A stretch of 59,264 nt of DNA from Zelonia costaricensis (taxonomy: Eukaryota > Euglenozoa > Kinetoplastea > Trypanosomatida > Trypanosomatidae). Below the pieces are notes generated by a model that made no database searches, was not told the DNA's origin, and worked only from the letters and a program-made list of their open reading frames with translations. Location: the NCBI GenBank assembly GCA_030849075.1, contig JASAOO010003425.1, positions 1 through 59,264 on the forward strand, in the 5' to 3' direction. The position numbers and the translations under genes were made by a program. Shown here in pieces: positions 18,681 through 28,162 of this stretch; the first letter of the stretch is position 1, and each line of letters opens with the position of its first letter.

Positions 18681-21600
18681 CGAATTGAAGTCACCCGGCC
18701 TCCTTACATCCCTCGCTGCCCTCCCCCCCAGCTCGTCATCGTCAGCGGCGCAGACACTTGCGTGCGTGTGCGTCGGTGTGGGTGGGTCTCGCGCTGGCCG
18801 ATTTCACGTATACGCGCAAATGCGGTCAGCGAGATGGCCCGAAGCACACGTCAAGCACACTGGTACAGGCGGGAAAAAAGAAAAGTGAGAAACCAAACAG
18901 GACAGAGAGAGAGTGGAGAAGATCGCGTGGGGAAGTGAAGGGCAAACATGCGTCGATCACGGGGAGACAAGAAAGTGAGAAAGGAACAGAAAGGAGTGCA
19001 GCGAGTTGCATAAAGGGGAAAGGCTAACAGGAAGAAAAGAACAAGAAAACCGCGCGATGAGTGCGCACACACATCCACCCCGTGGTGCATGAATGCCGGT
19101 GTGACACCGCGGCGGCGAGAAGGCGAAGTGCAGACGCAGACAAGGAGAGAAAAGGAAAAGGGGCGAGAAGGGGGGTCTGCGCCCAGGCTGGCGTGGGAAA
19201 GAGGGAGGGGTGTGTGCGCAGGCAGAGTGTGGCGCACGGTTGAGGGTGGGGTGGGGAGAGAAGGAGGAGAAGAGCGGGGAGTGGTCGAAGGGGGAGGGGA
19301 AGGGGTACGTGAATGCGAGAGGTGGACAGTGGGGGACGGGGGCCAGACAAGCACACACACACACACACACATATACGAAGAGACGCAACGCAAGTCAACA
19401 GGGAGGCACAGAAAAAAGAGAAGGGGAGGGTGGGGGGGGGGTAACGCACGAGCCAACTGAGGCGCAGTGAGATCGCAGGCGGGAGTAGCGGTTTGCCAAT
19501 CCCTCTCTGCGATCCCTAACCCATTTTGTGGCGTGCGGTTACGTCGCTGCGTCGTGTGTGTGTGTGTGTGTGGTGGTGGTGCTGTTGCTCGTCGTCGCTC
19601 GGAGAGGCAACCCCGGCTTGTGCTTCATCCGTCACACTCCACAGTACTTGTCGGCGCGATGCCGTTTCACGCCCGTCTTCTTCAGCGCGCACATGGAGGA
19701 GCATGCGTAAACACAGAGGGCGGGGGGGGGTGGAGGAGCTCGTGTGCAGCGCCAGGCTCTTTTCTGTTTTTCCATAGCAGCAACTCCGCTGACGGCGGCT
19801 TGGGATCTCCTCCCTCAGCACCCGAAGCGCACACACATACACATATACAGCCAAGAGCAACAACAAAAAAAGGAAGAAGAGAAGGCTCTAACCACGCGAC
19901 ACTCGAACGCGCCTGTGTAAGAGCGCATCGAGACGCCGGGCAAGGACAGGAGGGGGACGGTGGGAGAGGGCATGGGGGGCGCATGTGGGTGGAGATGCGG
20001 CGGCGGATGAGGGGGTGGGGGGGGCGGTAGGGAACGGGTAGGGGACCTTGAGAAGGGAGGTCGAGGGTCATGGGGAGGAGTGCTGGGGGAGACAACACGA
20101 GGGCGTCCTAAGCAAAAAAGGAAAGAAGGAAATAAAATGGAAAAGAAACAACAACAATATCAAACACACATACACACGCGGAACGCTGACGGGGGTTGGA
20201 GGTGTGGAACGAACAGCCTAAAAGCTCAACACGGCGCGGAACCGTATGCCAAGAGCAGAGATTAACGTAGTGCCCTGCTCGGCTCCCCTATGTGAGGTCG
20301 CGAGTGTGCGTACACCCGTGTGCGCACGCACATGCGACACTGCACGTAAGGCGACTCCTCCGTGTTGTTTCGTTCCACCGCGCACGTACAAGGAGAGATG
20401 CGCGTCTCGCCCGCTTTCATCAGCGTTCCGCTCTCAACGCACTCACCGCGCGCCAACCTGCGCACGCAGCACTCACCGCGTGGACCTCCTCCTCCTCACC
20501 TCTTCGCCCCCTCCCCCCCCTCTTCGCCGCAATCAACTGCATTCCACGCCAGCTCCGTCGTGGTTTTTGGGTTGTTTTTTTCTTTGAGAAGTCACTTAAT
20601 TCGCTTAGGCTTCTGTGTCGAACCCACACTCAACCACGCGGAGCTCCCCTCTCCTCGCCGCGCGTCTTCCTTTCGCACAAACCCCTCTTCACTAAAAGAA
20701 TGCGCACTCCTTCTCCCCATCGCTTCTCCCGTGGTGTCCGCAACTGCCGGGCACTCGTCACGTCCCGGCCACAGTGAGGGCGAAAGAGAGAGAGAGGAAG
20801 GAAGGTAGGGGCTCATGAACGCACGTGCGCCGACACACACACACAGACACAGGCACAAACACAGTTCCAGGCCGACTCACATCTCGCTAGATATGCCTTT
20901 CACTCGAAAACAAAAAAAGGGGGAAAAACACGGACACGTACACACATCCCAACGTACACACTCGCGCGAGGCGCGCGCACAGCCCGGTATTGGTGGTGGT
21001 GGGGGGAGAGGGGGGGGGGAGAGTGACAGTCTACGCAATCGACAAGGTGGGGCTCGCTCGCCGCACACAGACGCCAGAGCAAGTCACGTTCAGGGAAAGA
21101 GGTACCAGAAAAAGATGAAAACCAGGCAAAGACACTGGAGGAGCGCGGCTCCACGTTTTTTTTTTCCTAGCGCTGAAGAGGCTCGGTCGCGTGCATGACT
21201 GCGGCGTCTCTGGGTATGTGTGTGTGTGTGCACCAGCACAGCAACTCCCATGAGCGCATCTGTTGCTGCTCGTTTATGCACCTTCTCTGACGCCCTCGCC
21301 CCGACGGCACCTCGCTTCTCGACTCGCCCGGCCTCGCACACGAAACAGAGCCCACATGGTCCTTCACCCGCACGGAGGCGCTCGCGCGGAGGTTGGGAGA
21401 GCAGAGAGCAGAGAGAAATATATGCGAGATTGGGGGGGGGGGGGGAGAGTGGGAGGCGCAGCGAGGGCGGAAGAAGCGGCCGCGCTGAGACACGCGGGCC
21501 TCCTGCACCGTCGCACGCGCACCCACAAGCACCCTGGCGCAGAGCCACATCAGAGAGAAGAGGGAGAGGGAGGTCGAACCAGGCTTGCGCCGGAGCACAA

Positions 21601-22033
21601 CGTAGAAGCAGACTCGCCACACACGACGCACAACGAGCGTAGAGGGAGAAAAAAAAGAAGGACGCAGTGTCAAGTTGTGGTGGTGGTGGCACGACTGCTT
21701 CTGGGTGGTGCATCGCGCGTGGGCTTCGGGCGCCGCTCATCGAGCTCTGCTCCCCCCAATGTGGAGCGAGAGAGAGAAGACAACAGAAAAAAAAAAGAGC
21801 GTACGGAGCTGCTGCTGTGGCTGCGGCTCACGTGTGTACTTGCGTAGAGCTCCCCCGAGTGTGTGTTAACGTGCATGCATGCGGGTGCGTTTTGGGTAAG
21901 GGCGGTCGGGAAGGGCGAGCGACCGGGAACAAGGGTGCAACGGGGCGCACCCAACGCCTGCGCAAAGGCCATCCTACAGCGCTGCCTTCCTCGCTCGCAC
22001 CCTCGACGCGCGCTTGCCGCTTGAGAGCTGCAG

Positions 22034-23023
22034 CTACAGCTTGGCGTTCTTGCGCGGCGGGTACAGGAGGGTGTCCCCCATCATGCACCGCGCCACCGCG
22101 CAGCCGACAGAGACGGTGTCCGTCACGTTCGCGTCCGTCGTGGCGAGCAGCGGGTTGCACTCCACCACGTCGAGGGCGACGAGCCGTCCCGTCTCGGCGA
22201 CGCGCTCGCAGAGAAACAGGGCCTCGCGGAAGGACAGCCCACCACGCACCGGCGTCCCGGTGGCAGGGACGAAGAGGGGGTCGATGGCGTCCACGTCGTA
22301 CGACACCATGATCGGCTCCGTCCCAAGCGGCGTGACGGCGTCGACAGCCATCTGAATGACCTTGTCCATCCCGTAGCGGTCGACGTGGAACATGCTGAAG
22401 GCGGTGATGCCGAGGTCGTGCAGGATCTGCTTCTCCGCCTCGTCCACCTCGCGTAAGCCAATGTAGGCGAGCTTCTGCGGCTTCAGCACCTGCGGCACCC
22501 ACGAGAAGCAGTCCGGGATGTTGGCGCGGTCGAGGCCCATGACCAGCGACAGGGGGCAGCCGTGCAGGTTGCCGGTGACGGTGCTGCTCATCGTGTTGAT
22601 GTCCGCGTGCGCGTCCACCCAAATAACACCGGCGTCGGGGTGCACCGAGAGCACCCCGGCCACCGTGCCAATCGCGATGGAGTGGTCGCCGCCGAGGGTC
22701 AGCGGGAAGCGGCCCTGCTCGGCCACCTTGCGCACGCACTTGTAGATCTCCTGCGTACAGTCCGCCGTCAGCTTCGGCCGCTTGAGCTGACGGATGACGT
22801 CGTTCTGCTCGCGTGCCTTGCGCGCCTCGACCGCCTTGCCGTCCAGCGCCTTCTCCAGCGTCGTGTGCCAGCCCAGCTTCTCCATGTCCTGCCGCAGGCC
22901 GTACTGGAGGAGGTAGTCGGGTCCGAGCTCGACGCCGCTGCGGGGCTGGCCGCCGGAGAAGGGGGCGATCACGATGCCCATCTTCTTCTCTGGGTAGAAC
23001 TTGTAGACCTGCTGGTGAGCCAT
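22034..23023 (-). CDS. ARG: Arginase (329 aa), glycosomal
   Basis: The enzyme hydrolyses L-arginine to ornithine and urea and feeds polyamine and trypanothione synthesis. It belongs to the ureohydrolase family with a two-manganese centre. All six metal ligands are visible: His114 (GGDHS), Asp137, His139 and Asp141 (DAHAD), and Asp243 and Asp245 (SYDVDAIDP). The 329-residue length equals that of Leishmania arginases. The C-terminus AKL is a type-1 peroxisomal targeting signal, so import into glycosomes is expected. The start is the ATG at 23021-23023, which gives the conserved N-terminus; the upstream open frame is CA-repeat and pyrimidine-rich. It is the last gene of the minus-strand cluster before the convergent switch. 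Confidence 0.97.
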   Translation of the reverse strand: MAHQQVYKFYPEKKMGIVIAPFSGGQPRSGVELGPDYLLQYGLRQDMEKLGWHTTLEKALDGKAVEARKAREQNDVIRQLKRPKLTADCTQEIYKCVRKVAEQGRFPLTLGGDHSIAIGTVAGVLSVHPDAGVIWVDAHADINTMSSTVTGNLHGCPLSLVMGLDRANIPDCFSWVPQVLKPQKLAYIGLREVDEAEKQILHDLGITAFSMFHVDRYGMDKVIQMAVDAVTPLGTEPIMVSYDVDAIDPLFVPATGTPVRGGLSFREALFLCERVAETGRLVALDVVECNPLLATTDANVTDTVSVGCAVARCMMGDTLLYPPRKNAKL

Positions 23024-23881
23024 GTCGAGCTGCGTGTGTGTGTGTGTGTGTAGGACGGGAGGGAGGGAGAGGCAGATGGCAGAAGCAAGGACGGGGCGAC
23101 AGGTCGAGGTGCCCGGGATCGAGGGAAAGACGAGGTGAGAGCTCAAGGGGGGAGAAAAACAAAAAGGAGGCAGTTACAGTGAGAACGAGAAGGAGAGAGA
23201 GAGTGCGTGTAGTACGGCGTGCGGTTTCTGCAGCGGCATGTGTGGACGTGTTGTGTGTGGGGATTGGCCAGGGATTGGGGGAGGGAGGGAGGGGAAGGCA
23301 GTGACAAAGGAATCGCGTCTCATGAGACCTCGCATTCGGAGGGCGAAGGGGATGGGGCGAGGTCTGCCATCGCCGAGAGTGCGCGCGCGAGAGGGGGGGG
23401 GGGGGGGAGAGTGAGTGCAGCTCTTGCGTACGCGGCACACCGACGCGGTTGGCCGAGAGGAGCATGTGCATGCGCAATAGGAATAAAAACAAAGAAAAAA
23501 CTGTGTCTGTGTGATTTGAAAACGGTGAGCAGACGAGGAGGAGGAGCTCCTCCATCGTTCCCTTTTTTTCTTTTCCTCGTTCGAGTGAGAAAACAAACAA
23601 ATAACAAAAACGGTGCCGTCCGTCTGCGCGCCGCTCGCGCCGTACGAGTTTTGCGCCGTCCCGGGCACCTAAAAAGGAAGAGCAGTGCGAGGCGCACGCG
23701 GGGGGGGGGGGGGGGAGGGGCGCCGATGACTTCCCGCAGCGAAGCGGAGTCGGCGTCTCCCCTCCTCTCTCACTCTCCTACGCAGGCCGGTGCGTGGGTG
23801 TGCGGCAGCCTCTCACGGCGGCACCTTCACTTCTCACTGACCACGCCACCCATTCGCGGACAAAGAGCAGGACACGCGTCT
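23024..23881. other. Spacer between the acyltransferase and arginase genes
   Basis: No gene seen. It contains a GT tract on the plus strand at 23034-23052, G runs of 15 (23393-23407) and 16 (23700-23715), and purine-rich plus-strand sequence, meaning pyrimidine-rich in the transcribed sense. Confidence 0.6.
23030..23075 (-). promoter_or_regulatory. Candidate trans-splice acceptor of arginase, with an internal CA repeat
   Basis: In the sense direction a CT-rich tract (about 23075 down to 23053) is followed by a CA repeat and then GCAG, with the AG at 23030-23031, six bases before the ATG. The repeat lies between pyrimidine tract and AG. A longer 5' UTR using an upstream AG is possible. Confidence 0.4.
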
Positions 23882-25495
23882 TTAGCGGAGGTGGGGACCG
23901 AGTAGATCGGGCCTCTGCAGCACCGGCCACAGCGGAGCGGCGAGGGCGAGGTACACGATGAGGCCACCGCTGTCCGCGCTCCCCGCACCAGCATCTCCAG
24001 GGTAGGCGGGCGGCCATGGCAGGACGTAGCCCAGTCCGTCTACAAGCGAGATGCACGTGAACGGCGTTGAGACGAGCACCGGCGCCACCCCGTCGCAAAC
24101 GACGCTGCCGTAAATATCAAACTTGTTCCACGCGCTCATCATAAAGCCGCCCGGGGTGAATCGCGTGCGGATCCGCGTCTTGTCCGGCTGCGCCGCGATC
24201 CACCGCAGCGTGTGTTGCACCTCCGCAGGTGCGAGGTCGGGCGTGCGCAGCATCGCGTGCAGCGCGGCTGCTGCCTCGGCGAGGCGCCCCTTGTCGCCCA
24301 GCACGCTCGGGTCCAGCGTTGTAGTCGGGGTCAGGCAACCGGCGGGGAAGTAGAGGTCGGCCTCCGCGGCGGACGCAAGAAAGCGCTCTCGCAGGTTGTG
24401 CGCGGTGAGGAAGTCCGTCGGCGGCGCGGCAGCGCCCCCACCCTGCGCGGCGCAGCGCGCTTGATAGACGCTCTGCCAGAGGAACGCGTTGAGGGCCTCG
24501 AAGGTCGAGACCCACCCGCTCCCGTCAGCCGGCGTCGCGCGGCGCTTGAGCTCGGCAAGCTGCTCCGCCGTGAAGTACAGCTCGCGGCCCACCACCACCG
24601 CCACCGGGGCCGCTGCAGGCTCAGCCACATCGACCGCGCCGGCCTCCGCGGCTCCCTGCGGGGGCGGCGGCGCGATGATGTAGGCGTCGGGCGTCCGCGA
24701 GAGCGCCGCGGCCGTGCCCGTCGGTCCCGCCTCTTCGGCAAAGTCTGCGAGGTACGGACGCCACCGCGGCAGCGCCGCCTTATCAAGGCGCGCGAGCACG
24801 CTTCCATCGGGGTGTGCGGCAACGGCGCGGTACAGCTCCGTCAGGTGCCGCATGACGAGGAAGAGGCCGTGGGCGTCGCACAGGGAGTGCGACACCCGCA
24901 CCCCGAGCGCCACCCCGCCGCAGGCAAAACGAGTGTGCTGCACGGTGAAGAGCGCGTCCTGCACAATGCGCTCCAGCGAGGGGTCGTACGGCGCGAAGAG
25001 CGCGTTGCTGCCGGCGGGCAGGTCGAAGAGCGACATCACGCGCGGCGCACCGCCGGCGATGTCGCTGGTGTGTCCGGCCGCGGCCGCGGCCGCCGACTGC
25101 CCCTCTCGCAGCTCAGCGAGCGTCTTGTCGCAGCTCGCCTCGATGAGAAGCGCGCCACTGTCCAGGCAGTCAATGCAGCGATCCCCGTTGGGCTGCAGCG
25201 TCAGCCGGCCGGAGAGCTGCGGGTAGTAGCACAGCAGGCGAGCCATGGCGCGGTGCAACGTCTCTGCAGGGAGAAACACCGAGGCTGTCGTGCTGGGGGT
25301 AGGGTGCTCGTAGACGTACACGACGGCGATCGGAATCATGGCCGGGGTGAGGTGCTCCACCGGCCCGAGGCGGAACGGCGACGCAGGGAAGTCCTCGTCA
25401 TCGCTGCCGTGGAGCGGCTTTACCTCGACGCTGCGATGACGTCGCACGCAGTCCGCCGTGATGGGGTCGGTCGTGGCTGTGCTGTAGCTTGCCAT
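23882..25495 (-). CDS. BAHD/HxxxD-type acyltransferase (537 aa)
   Basis: The HxxxD catalytic motif is seen as VSHSLCDAHG, with His203 and Asp207, in the middle of the protein as expected. Other family landmarks are present: an N-terminal segment with LARLLCYYPQLSGR-like sequence (residues 82-98), STFEALNAFLW at 330-340 (the family's S-x-F-E-x-L-x-A-x-x-W region), YFPAGCL at 382-388, and NKFDIYGSVVCDG at 457-469 at the position of the DFGWG structural motif, which is changed. A low-complexity Pro/Ala insert lies at about 275-300. The family moves acyl groups from acyl-CoA to alcohols or amines, mainly in plants and fungi. The acceptor is unknown. It stands upstream of arginase in the minus-strand unit, with no proof of a shared pathway. 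The start is the first ATG of the frame. Confidence 0.85.
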   Translation of the reverse strand: MASYSTATTDPITADCVRRHRSVEVKPLHGSDDEDFPASPFRLGPVEHLTPAMIPIAVVYVYEHPTPSTTASVFLPAETLHRAMARLLCYYPQLSGRLTLQPNGDRCIDCLDSGALLIEASCDKTLAELREGQSAAAAAAGHTSDIAGGAPRVMSLFDLPAGSNALFAPYDPSLERIVQDALFTVQHTRFACGGVALGVRVSHSLCDAHGLFLVMRHLTELYRAVAAHPDGSVLARLDKAALPRWRPYLADFAEEAGPTGTAAALSRTPDAYIIAPPPPQGAAEAGAVDVAEPAAAPVAVVVGRELYFTAEQLAELKRRATPADGSGWVSTFEALNAFLWQSVYQARCAAQGGGAAAPPTDFLTAHNLRERFLASAAEADLYFPAGCLTPTTTLDPSVLGDKGRLAEAAAALHAMLRTPDLAPAEVQHTLRWIAAQPDKTRIRTRFTPGGFMMSAWNKFDIYGSVVCDGVAPVLVSTPFTCISLVDGLGYVLPWPPAYPGDAGAGSADSGGLIVYLALAAPLWPVLQRPDLLGPHLR

Positions 25496-26127
25496 GCTGC
25501 CGAAGCCTCCAGCGTGTGTCTGTGGGTGGGGGACTGGAAGCCGGCGTGATGCCAGCGTGCAGGAGAAGATGCTCGAGAGAAAGAGAGGTGGCGGGGAGAG
25601 GGATGATGAGGGTTGCGCGAAGATGCAGTGTGGTCAGACGGTGAACGCCGAGGCGCAATGCAACGCCATCGACGCACACACACACACACACGCGCACAGA
25701 GAAGAAAGCGAGCGCAATTGACGTTCTGCATGTGTCAAAGAGTGCGCGCACGAGGCGGGGAGGAGGGGGGGGGCGGCAACCAAATCGTGTCTTATCAGTC
25801 CTGTTTGCATGAAGCTGCACGTCAGCGTCCGAAGGTGATCGAGAGAGAGATAGGGAGGGAAGGACAGAAAAAAAAAAAGGTGAAGCGCGGGACAGGTCGA
25901 GCGGGCGCTGGTCAGCGGGGCGGGAGGGCCAACAGGTGCCGCAAACCTGCACACACCACAGTGAAGAGAACGCTGATGGTGGCGGGCGAGGGGGGGGGGA
26001 AGGGAGGGAGGTGAAATGCAGCGGCGGACTCCTTCAGCATGCGAGGTCTGGAAAGACGGACAACAGGCGAAAAGGAAAGAGAGAGGAAAGCAAGAGAAGA
26101 CCGCGGGCCCGTGTGTGTGCGCCACTT
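25496..26127. other. Spacer between the secreted hypothetical and acyltransferase genes
   Basis: No gene seen. The plus strand is purine-rich with a CA tract at 25675-25692; in the sense direction a pyrimidine tract lies near 25570-25600, about 75-105 bases before the acyltransferase ATG. Confidence 0.55.
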
Positions 26128-27279
26128 TCACGACGGGTTCATCGCCGCCCGCACTCCAGAAGATGCGGACTGCCACCCAAGGGACGCGTTGTGCAGCGTG
26201 TGCCACTGCAGCAGGAAGCGCTGGATCGTGGCCAGCTCCAGCACCGGCTCTGCTGCTGCGGTGCTCTCGTCCCTGTCGCCGCGGCCGCCCCACCGCGCTG
26301 ATGTGCCGCCGGCGCCGTCGCCTGTGCTGCTCGACGCCGTCTTGCGCAGCACGGCAGTGCATTGCGGCGGTACATCGAAGAGGCTCGGCAAGAGACGCGT
26401 CGGAAAGAAGTCGTAGAAGTCGACCGTGAGCACGTCGTAGGCGGGCACCCAACGCTGCAGCTGACTCTCCTGGGCTGGGGAGAGGGCGAGCTCGTCCAAC
26501 ATGGGGTGCCCGAAGAGGCGCCAGTTGGGTGGGTCGTGTGGGGCGTCGTTGATCGAGGTCCGCTCAAGGTCCGGCCGCGCCCGCAGCTCCAGCCGCCACG
26601 GAATGGTCGTCATGCTCGGCTTCGCCGCAGCAACCACGGTAGAGTCCGTGACATTCAGCACGTAGAAGTTCTTCTCCACCAGCGGCGTGTTCGCGTAGCG
26701 GTCCATCGCCGTAAAGCGGGTCACAGGCACGCCGCGCACGACCGAGTTGCCGCCACGCCCAGTCGCGGTGGCGCTACCCGCAGCAGCAGCGGCAGAAGGC
26801 TGCGACACGACATAGCCACGCGGCACGCAGAGCGGGGCGACCTTGTGGGGGAGGTAAAAGACGTGGCAGCGCTGCACGACGCCGCCGGCCTCAGCGTCCT
26901 CTTCGTTGTAGAATAAAAAGGCGCGCAGGTGGTGGTTGTCGATGAGAAACGAGGTGCGCTGCCCGCGGTACGTGTGGTCCACCCGCGCGACGTCAGCGAC
27001 CCGGTCCACATACAGCTGCCCCACCTGCGTGACGGGGGCACGGTCCGGCAGCGGCAGCGTCGTGGCCATGACGACGCTGTAGCTCGGCGCGAACTCAAAG
27101 CTGCAGAAGGCGCTCTGCGGCGCCTGCTCCCCATCGTCACCCGGACGCGCCGCGGTGCAGAGAGCCATGAGGGCGACGAGAAGGCAGACAGACAAGGGAG
27201 CCGCCACGGAACGACGCGCTGCGTGAAGGTGGCGGCTGCGTTGCGCAGCCACGCAACGAGCTGCCACCAGCGTCGTCAT
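26128..27279 (-). CDS. Secretory-pathway hypothetical protein (383 aa)
   Basis: The ATG at 27277-27279 gives a basic N-terminus followed by a hydrophobic core (about residues 26-44, PLSVCLLVALMALCTAA) typical of a signal peptide. The mature part starts near a Cys (SAFCSFEFAPSYSV) and has at least three further Cys and two N-glycosylation sequons (NVTD, NASL). There is no second membrane segment, so a soluble luminal or secreted protein is likely. The segment GQLYVDRVADVARVDHTYRG faintly resembles the beta-sheet core of ependymin-like proteins, but this is only an impression. The upstream part of the open frame (to 27480) is CA-rich and pyrimidine-rich, and is treated as 5' UTR. Function unknown. 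Confidence 0.78.
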   Translation of the reverse strand: MTTLVAARCVAAQRSRHLHAARRSVAAPLSVCLLVALMALCTAARPGDDGEQAPQSAFCSFEFAPSYSVVMATTLPLPDRAPVTQVGQLYVDRVADVARVDHTYRGQRTSFLIDNHHLRAFLFYNEEDAEAGGVVQRCHVFYLPHKVAPLCVPRGYVVSQPSAAAAAGSATATGRGGNSVVRGVPVTRFTAMDRYANTPLVEKNFYVLNVTDSTVVAAAKPSMTTIPWRLELRARPDLERTSINDAPHDPPNWRLFGHPMLDELALSPAQESQLQRWVPAYDVLTVDFYDFFPTRLLPSLFDVPPQCTAVLRKTASSSTGDGAGGTSARWGGRGDRDESTAAAEPVLELATIQRFLLQWHTLHNASLGWQSASSGVRAAMNPS

Positions 27280-27922
27280 TAGCGTGAGAGCTGAAGCGAC
27301 GGAAAGAGGAGATGGACAGAGAACCAGCGAGGGGGGGCGGGGGGGGTGCGGCACGGTGCAGCTCAGGTGAGCTATGCGGGCTCTAGTGGTTGACGTCTCC
27401 TTCTTTGTTTTCTTCGACTGTGTGTGTGTGTGTGTTTGTACCGAGGGTGGGCAAACCAGCACGCCCTTCTGCGCTTGCACTCGTTTTTTTTTNGTGCAGT
27501 GCGAGGGGTGCAGTGATACATGCGGTAGGAAGGGGGGGATGGATGGGGGGGGGGCAAGTAGAGCTCACGGGGGGCCGTGACACGGACGGGGCACGGCGGG
27601 CGCCAGCTGAGAGAGCAAGAGCGGCGGTGATGCCACCGCCTCATGCACAGACGCACGAAAAAGAATGGGGGTACGGGCGTGCGTGGGGAGGAACAACACG
27701 GCCACCTGGTCACAGTCACTAAACCGCGCGTGCGCTTTGTGCTGCAGCGGTGCATCAGCCAGGGCCCGGGTTCTCCGTTTCCTGTTTCTTGGAGTTGAGG
27801 CAGGACGGACAAAAAGAAAAACACGCGCATCGTCCGATGCAGTCACAGGCTCGCCCACACGCGCTCACACGACACCAACCAGCGAGGGAAGAGAAGGAGC
27901 GGCAGCGGAAAGAGCCCACGCG

Positions 27923-28162
27923 ATGTCGCTGTACGCGGCTGTCGACGAAGACGGTCGTCTCGCGTGGCGCTCTCGCACCGCGCCTCACCTCCGGGTTCTC
28001 TCCGAAGAGGGAGACGGAGCTAGCACAACCGACCCTCCCCCACCCTCTCCACCCTCCAACCAGCTACTGTTTGAGGTGCTTTCACAAAAGCGAGGTGTTC
28101 TATGTGCGTGTGTGCGTGCGTGTGAGTGCATGTGCGCTCTTCTCGACTGCGACTTGACTTGA
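27923..28162 (+). CDS. Doubtful small plus-strand ORF (79 codons)
   Basis: It opens with a protein-like stretch (MSLYAAVDEDGRLAWRSRT and onwards) and then drifts into Pro-rich and Cys/Val-rich repeat-coded sequence. By hand count about 22 of the first 57 codons end in A or T, far from the strong GC3 bias of real genes here. It runs against the local transcription direction. A broken gene fragment or chance ORF are both possible. Confidence 0.2.
   Translation: MSLYAAVDEDGRLAWRSRTAPHLRVLSEEGDGASTTDPPPPSPPSNQLLFEVLSQKRGVLCACVRACECMCALLDCDLT

Larger units (their letters stand above)
17920..22033. other. Convergent strand-switch region (4.1 kb)
   Basis: Plus-strand genes end at 17919 and minus-strand genes begin, at their 3' ends, at 22034. 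No gene is seen. The region holds a 25-base N gap, a very GC-rich block at 18088-18680 with an 18-base C run (18145-18162), and a change to purine-rich plus strand from about 18850. There is a pyrimidine-rich island at 20240-20760 and CA tracts at 19350-19372 and 20834-20843. In Leishmania such regions are known sites of transcription termination, often marked by base J, and sometimes carry RNA polymerase III genes; no tRNA-like sequence was found here. Confidence 0.75.

Noticed and set aside
20600..20640. tRNA T-loop-like sequence on the minus strand (GGTTCGACAC)
   Set aside because: The T-arm does not pair properly and no A box or cloverleaf is found at the right distance.
24212..25549. Long plus-strand open frame (445 codons) opposite the acyltransferase
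   Set aside because: Shadow of the GC3-biased minus-strand gene; the minus frame has the catalytic motif and family landmarks.
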